From: an uncultured Eubacteriales bacterium
GTDB lineage: Bacteria; Bacillota; Clostridia; Lachnospirales; Lachnospiraceae
Assembly (NCBI GenBank): GCA_900549105.1
Contig: URND01000111.1
Coordinates: forward strand, 1 to 9,936
Reading direction: 5' to 3'
DNA length: 9,936 bases
Part shown: piece by piece, positions 6,901 through 9,936 of the stretch
How the letters are laid out: each line of letters begins with the position of its first letter
Numbering within the stretch: the stretch's first letter is position 1
Made by a program: the position numbers and the translations under genes
The notes under the pieces: generated by a model
Told to the model about the DNA's origin: nothing
Database searches by the model: none
Seen by the model: the letters and a program-made list of their open reading frames with translations, nothing else

Positions 6901-6968
6901 TGTTGACAAATTTTCATGTGCTCTAAAATGCGATAATGTAATGCAAGAAGGGGAATTTGTCAACAGGT
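6901..6968. mobile_element. Mini inverted-repeat element related to the ends of the IS1182-type element
   Basis: TGTTGACAAATT at 6901-6912 is matched by its exact reverse complement AATTTGTCAACA at 6954-6965, giving a 65-bp unit with perfect 12-bp terminal inverted repeats. The right part, 6930-6968 (39 bp), is identical to the reverse complement of 9138-9176 next to the transposase gene. This fits either two IS ends joined by an internal deletion or a small non-autonomous relative of the IS. Relaxase-like coding sequence begins directly after it, so it marks where that gene was broken. No clear target-site duplication can be seen. Confidence 0.6.
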
Positions 6969-6969
6969 T

Positions 6970-7886
6970 CAAACTTTCATACTCCCACAGGCGCAGGCCC
7001 TCGGAATGGAATATGCAAAAAAGAATTTCCCCGGCCATCAGGCGCTCGTCTACACCCATATGGACGGTCACAATGGCAACGGAAACATTCATGTTCACAT
7101 CATTATAAACTCCCCCCGGAAAATGGACGCAGAACTGCAGCCCTTTATGGAGCGTCCCTGTGACAGCCGTGCCGGCTATAAGCACCACCTGACAGACGGT
7201 TACCTCCGGCACCTGCAGCAATCAGAATTGAATAAACGCAACGGGCAGATTGTGGCAGATAGTATGAAACCACGCCGGACAATCTTTCAGACACAGAAAC
7301 AGTTTTTGCGGGATGCCATAAATGACATCGCTTCCCATTCAAAAAATCTGGAAGAAACACAGTCCCGTCCGGAAACAGAACCTTCTCCGGAGCCTTCCGG
7401 CTATTCTACAGAAAACAAACATAGCTTTTTTGAATACAACCCAGATTATGACTATTCCTCCGATCCGACTGCCATCTTGTTTATCAGATTTGACTTACGT
7501 CTGGTCGTTGACCTTCAAAACAATGTGAAAGCCTGCAGATATCCTTTGATGAAATATCTGAAAAATGGAAGAAATCCAGAAAAACGGTAAAATCTACTGA
7601 GGGAAAAATAAAAGAAATCAATGAGCAGATTCATTATGATGGCCAGTATCTTGCAAATAAGCCGGTTTTTGCTCAAATGCTGAAAGCCAGAAATAAGAAA
7701 AAATGCCGCCAGGAACATCAGGCAGAACTTGAACTTTATGAATCTGCGGTCAAATTTTTCAAAGAGAAAAATGCCGATGGGAAAATCCCGTCTATGAAAT
7801 CGTTAAAAGCGGAAAAAGAAAAGCTGACCGTGCCCCAAACCATGATATTTCCTAATAGAAAAACCGGGCAGTATCTGTTTGATTGA
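6970..7886 (+). pseudogene. Decayed relaxase (mobilization nuclease) remnant
   Basis: Remnant of a plasmid or conjugative-element relaxase, the enzyme that nicks the transfer origin. The frame entering at about 6970 (ILPQAQALGMEYAKKNFPG) carries the metal-binding His region, THMDGHNGNG followed by NIHVHIIINS (about 7057-7113), with the HVH pair of HUH relaxases. The N-terminal part, where the catalytic Tyr lies, is missing. The frame continues through DSMKPRRTIFQTQKQFLRDA and DLRLVVDLQNNVKA, then shifts at about 7530-7545. The family sequence resumes in another frame (ISFDEISEKWKKSRKTVKS, LANKPVFAQMLKARNKKK, GKIPSMKSLKAEKEKLT) and fades at about 7830. Compared from memory with full-length relatives, internal segments also seem to be lost after the HLQQ and EETQSR residues. 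The last residues before the stop at 7886 come from the terminator of the neighbouring gene. Non-functional. Confidence 0.8.
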
Positions 7887-7896
7887 TACTGTCCGG
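7859..7896 (-). terminator. Rho-independent terminator of the Rpn-family gene
   Basis: On the minus strand, CCGGACAGTATC (7896-7885) and GATACTGCCCGG (7875-7864) form a 12-bp stem with one mismatched pair and a 9-base loop, followed directly by TTTTT (7863-7859). It lies 14 bp after the stop at 7910. On the plus strand no T-run follows the stem, so it works mainly leftward. Confidence 0.8.
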
Positions 7897-7909
7897 CTCA
7901 TTCTGCATT

Positions 7910-8872
7910 TTACCTAAGCAACTGCCAAAGTGCCTTTCGGTCACTATCGGAAACGCTCAATACATCCATAGACTGTTCCGCAGACCATCCCATTTTTTCC
8001 ATAAGGTTCTTAATGTTAGCGAACAGTGTAGAAATTCTTTCTTTCTGAGCCGCTTCCTCATTCATTTGTTGTATGGCCAAACACACATCAATCGCCTCCT
8101 CACCTTCTTTGACTGCTATCTTTGCACCTACACAGGCATTTAATACATCCACTTCCTCTCTCCCCAAATGGCGGAAAGACTCGTTTGCATCCAATACCTT
8201 TTTCAATTCTTCCTTGTCTCTTGCATACTTGATAAATGACAACACTTCTTTCAAAGAACTCTGGAATTTTCCAAAATCTTCATCCTCTATCGAAGCCGGT
8301 GCAATCAAATTGACTTTGTAATCTGGAACCAGTGCAAGCACCCTTGCATCCTGCCTGGAAAACATTTCATGGATTGATAACGGACCGTCCCACTCTTTCG
8401 AGTCAAAATATACAACCAGTGTCACCACAGGCAATAAATGATCTTCTTTCAGAAAGCCGGAAAGATATTCATCGCTGCTGGCATTTTTATAATCACCGGA
8501 CAATCTGTGGGAAGCTATCGCTTCTTCCACCTGCTTCGCATATTGGAGCGCATCATAAACCATATTTTTTACCGGCATCGCATAATGAATATTTGACTGG
8601 TTCTCGATTGCCAGAAGCAGATATGCGGTACTTTTATCCATCATCGCAACCACAGATTTTATGACATCCCTTGTTTTCTGTACTGGCTGGCCGGCACCCT
8701 TTTCCCCGCCATAAGGAACATCTATCTCACGGGTATCCAGTTCCTTCAGGCTCTCCGGATGGATGACCTGTTCTCCGCCATATACAAAATAGTTAAACGC
8801 ATCCGCAAAGATTTCATTCTGTCTCATATATTTTGTTGTTACCGTATCTTTTACTCCCAAAGGATTCACCAT
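7910..8872 (-). CDS. Rpn-family PD-(D/E)XK nuclease (recombination-promoting nuclease/putative transposase)
   Basis: Predicted DNA endonuclease of 320 residues, about the family length. The nuclease core has the start motif NEIFADAFNYFVYGG (19-33) and an acidic loop (LKELDTREIDVPYG). It then has the catalytic-type strand LLLAIENQSNIHYAMPVKNM (85-104), in which Glu90 and Gln92 form the ExQ variant usual for Rpn proteins. VTLVVYFDSKEWDGP (150-164) is a further family segment. The C-terminus (277-320) is a helical tail ending in DRKALWQLL. Known Rpn proteins cut DNA and have been linked to recombination or phage defence; the role here is unknown. ATG 8872 gives the expected KDTVTTKYM N-terminus but has no good ribosome-binding site. 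A TATAAT at 8882-8877 just before it is probably chance. The gene has its own promoter and terminator and appears inserted in the relaxase remnant. Confidence 0.88.
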   Translation of the reverse strand: MVNPLGVKDTVTTKYMRQNEIFADAFNYFVYGGEQVIHPESLKELDTREIDVPYGGEKGAGQPVQKTRDVIKSVVAMMDKSTAYLLLAIENQSNIHYAMPVKNMVYDALQYAKQVEEAIASHRLSGDYKNASSDEYLSGFLKEDHLLPVVTLVVYFDSKEWDGPLSIHEMFSRQDARVLALVPDYKVNLIAPASIEDEDFGKFQSSLKEVLSFIKYARDKEELKKVLDANESFRHLGREEVDVLNACVGAKIAVKEGEEAIDVCLAIQQMNEEAAQKERISTLFANIKNLMEKMGWSAEQSMDVLSVSDSDRKALWQLLR

Positions 8873-8919
8873 CTTTATTATATGCTGCCGCTAAGCAAAT
8901 ATCCTTTTCTGTTACCTGT

Positions 8920-8948
8920 ATCATACCATAGCAACTCAGGTTTTACAA
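8920..8948 (-). promoter_or_regulatory. Predicted promoter of the Rpn-family gene
   Basis: On the minus strand, TTGTAA (8948-8943), a 17-bp spacer and TATGAT (8925-8920), with TG one base before the -10 (extended -10). Transcription would begin near 8912 and leave a leader of about 40 bases before ATG 8872. AAAGGA within that leader is too far from the ATG to act as a normal ribosome-binding site. Confidence 0.5.
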
Positions 8949-8977
8949 GCAGGAAGCTGTGTTTCAGATTCCCGGCG

Positions 8978-9046
8978 TCAGAATAAATCTTCCTCCTCCC
9001 AGAACTCATCATCCTCTCCGGACATACCCGGGCGTTTGACAGTTAA
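8978..9046 (-). pseudogene. Possible C-terminal remnant of an unidentified acidic protein
   Basis: The minus strand reads SNLTVKRPGMSGE followed by DDEFWEEEDLF and a TGA stop at 8978. An in-frame TAG lies about ten codons before the Met at 9025. The very acidic tail with one Trp looks like a real protein C-terminus rather than random translation. There is no ribosome-binding site before the Met, so a free 15-residue peptide is unlikely. I do not recognise the parent gene; this rests on composition alone. Confidence 0.25.
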
Positions 9047-9051
9047 ATTAG

Positions 9052-9091
9052 AAAAAAATCTCTACAGACCGCATCAGTCCTGTATTTTTTT
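9052..9091 (+). terminator. Terminator-like hairpin with A-run and T-run flanks
   Basis: A7 at 9052-9058, then ACAGAC (9064-9069), the 7-base loop CGCATCA, GTCCTGT (9077-9083, one bulged C) and T7 at 9085-9091. The stem is short, but flanking A/T pairing extends it, so it could end transcription from either side. No intact rightward gene precedes it; it may be left from the decayed element. Confidence 0.5.
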
Positions 9092-9137
9092 GTCAAATAT
9101 TTTGTTTTAATATATAGTATTTTATGTATAATTTAGG

Positions 9138-9176
9138 ACCTGTTGACAAATTCCCCTTCTTGCATTACATTATCGC
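9138..9176. repeat. 39-bp repeat, inverted copy of 6930-6968
   Basis: Exact reverse complement of 6930-6968 by direct reading. It begins ACCTGTTGACAAATT and ends CATTACATTATCGC. The match stops sharply on both sides. Best explained as the terminal sequence of the IS. Confidence 0.9.
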
Positions 9177-9202
9177 TTTCTATGCCGGTTCATAAAACAC
9201 AG

Positions 9203-9241
9203 GGCTGGTGAAAGCTATTATCTAAACGGCTTTTACCAGCC
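9203..9241 (-). terminator. Hairpin at the transposase 3' end, probable terminator
   Basis: GGCTGGTGAAAGCT (9203-9216) and GGCTTTTACCAGCC (9228-9241) pair at 12 of 14 positions around an 11-base loop containing the stop codon. On the minus strand it is followed by a weak T-rich stretch (TGTTTTATG). It may end transposase transcription or block read-through into the element. Confidence 0.5.
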
Positions 9242-9936
9242 GTTTTAAGTTTAATGCCGTTGCTGATAAGAGGCATTCTTCCGTTGCTTTGTGGATGCCT
9301 CTCTTGTGGATCTTATTTAGTTTATGCTCCCGTTTTAATACTGCGAATGTGCCTTCAGCCCAGATCTGCCTTAGCCGCATAACTCTTAAATACTCCCGGC
9401 CTCCAACTTTTTGACCATTTCGATAAAAAGAGGGGTAGTATGCACTGGTATTAATCCTGACAGTTCCCAGATCCGTTGCGCAAGCCGCAAAACGAGGACA
9501 TTCTTTACATTTTTTTCTGGAACGGCTATATAATCGATAATAGTTTTGAGAGGATTTTTTATAAATTAATTTCTTGAATTCCAGTTGATTACCGTTCATA
9601 CAAATAAAGCAATCTTTTTCTTCGTCATATTGGAAGCCTTTTTTCATCGCGTTATTCTGATATTCCCGTATAGCGGTATACCCATTCACGCCTAATATTT
9701 CCAGCCCTCTGTGGACAGCGCCTATATCATAACCACCGTCCAAAGCGATTTCTTTATAATTACAGAGTTGCTTTTTTAAATGTTTTAATATAATGTCACT
9801 CTCTCTTTGACTGGCAGGACAGCAGTCCACTCCTGTAATAATACCATGCTGGGTATCTATTGTCATTTCGGTAAGATATCCGAGCCCTTTTTTGCGTTTT
9901 TGATGGATATAACCACAATCAGGATCTGTCCTGCTC
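9222..9936 (-). CDS. IS1182-family DDE transposase, N-terminus outside window
   Basis: C-terminal 237 residues of a cut-and-paste DDE transposase. The frame is open to the edge, so the Met at 9866 is internal. The first visible residues, SRTDPDCGYIHQKRKKGLGY, match the family block with the first catalytic Asp. The second Asp lies in IALDGGYD (Asp43 counted from Met 9866) and the Glu in IWAEGTFAVLKREHKLN (Glu171). A Cys cluster (CKECPRFAAC, 120-129) typical of the family lies between them. I see no frameshift or stop in the visible part, so the gene may be intact. It ends in a hairpin 46 bp from the IS boundary repeat. Confidence 0.92.
   Translation of the reverse strand, partial: SRTDPDCGYIHQKRKKGLGYLTEMTIDTQHGIITGVDCCPASQRESDIILKHLKKQLCNYKEIALDGGYDIGAVHRGLEILGVNGYTAIREYQNNAMKKGFQYDEEKDCFICMNGNQLEFKKLIYKKSSQNYYRLYSRSRKKCKECPRFAACATDLGTVRINTSAYYPSFYRNGQKVGGREYLRVMRLRQIWAEGTFAVLKREHKLNKIHKRGIHKATEECLLSATALNLKRLVKAV

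Larger units (their letters stand above)
8873..9221. other. Gene-poor stretch between the Rpn gene and the transposase
   Basis: About 350 bp with no convincing full gene. From left to right it holds the Rpn leader and promoter, a possible coding remnant on the minus strand (8978-9046), a terminator-like hairpin (9052-9091), an AT-rich patch (9092-9135) and the left end of the IS (from 9138). On the plus strand the AT-rich patch contains promoter-like TTGTCA-N17-TATAGT, but such matches are common in AT-rich DNA. Confidence 0.7.
9138..9936 (-). mobile_element. IS1182-family insertion sequence, left end only
   Basis: The element is cut by the window edge. The boundary is taken from the 39-bp sequence 9138-9176, which recurs inverted at 6930-6968. 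Its core TGTTGACAAATT also forms the inverted ends of the mini-element. The transposase gene runs inward from 9222 on the minus strand. The other end and any target duplication lie outside the window, so the exact terminal base is uncertain by a few positions. Confidence 0.7.

Noticed and set aside
6772..7221. Leftward frame of 149 codons spanning the end of XRE copy 2, the mini-element and the relaxase remnant
   Set aside because: It crosses three unrelated features and antisenses two recognisable protein families, so it is a chance open frame.
8877..8882. TATAAT on the minus strand as the -10 of the Rpn gene
   Set aside because: It would place the transcript start at the ATG itself and has no matching -35. 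The extended -10 promoter at 8920-8948 is better.
8911..8935. Operator-like palindrome GTTAC...GCAAC upstream of the Rpn gene
   Set aside because: Only the outer few bases are symmetric, which is expected by chance.
6930..9176. One transposon with 39-bp terminal inverted repeats spanning the relaxase remnant and Rpn gene
   Set aside because: The pattern is formally symmetric, but the transposase lies just outside the right repeat and the 12-bp inverted ends at 6901-6965 place the IS outside the segment. Not excluded.
1..9936. tRNA, rRNA, CRISPR array or known riboswitch
   Set aside because: I looked for repeated spaced units, tRNA-like cloverleaf ends and conserved riboswitch cores and saw none.

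Overview
The window looks like chromosomal DNA of a gut-type clostridium, probably Lachnospiraceae (Bacillota). The evidence is the Gram-positive pst-phoU-phoBR gene order, strong AGGAGG-type ribosome binding sites, a lipoprotein phosphate-binding protein, and a relaxase remnant, a Rpn-family nuclease and an IS1182-type transposase of kinds common in that family. The genus cannot be fixed from this sequence.

Positions 1-5804, all on the minus strand, form one tightly packed phosphate operon read right to left: pstS, pstC, pstA, pstB, phoU, phoB (phoP-like) and phoR, which is cut by the left edge. Junctions are 6 bp apart or less, or overlap (two ATGA overlaps and one 8-bp overlap). PstS captures phosphate outside the cell, PstC and PstA form the membrane channel, and PstB powers it. 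PhoU links transport to signalling, and PhoR/PhoB switch the regulon on at low phosphate. TTTACA half-sites upstream of pstS, two of them exactly 11 bp apart, are candidate PhoB/PhoP boxes. The most striking feature is PstS itself: its two halves are in swapped order (a circular permutation), with all recognisable phosphate-binding motifs kept.

Positions 5805-6035 are a divergent control region. From 6036 rightwards the DNA has an accessory, partly decayed character. Two tandem, about 68% identical XRE-type repressor genes each have their own TTGACA-N18-TAAAAT promoter. They are followed by a 65-68 bp inverted-repeat mini-element (6901-6968), a relaxase pseudogene (6970 to about 7830) missing its 5' part and several internal pieces, a complete Rpn-family nuclease gene (7910-8872, minus) with its own promoter and terminator that appears to have landed in the relaxase gene, a non-coding stretch with a terminator-like hairpin, and the end of an IS1182-type insertion sequence (9138 to beyond 9936). 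A 39-bp sequence at the IS end recurs, inverted, at 6930-6968. This ties the mini-element to the same IS family.

The phosphate operon appears intact and functional. The right-hand third reads as a graveyard of a mobilizable element layered with later insertions, with the two XRE regulators and the Rpn nuclease as the only intact genes.
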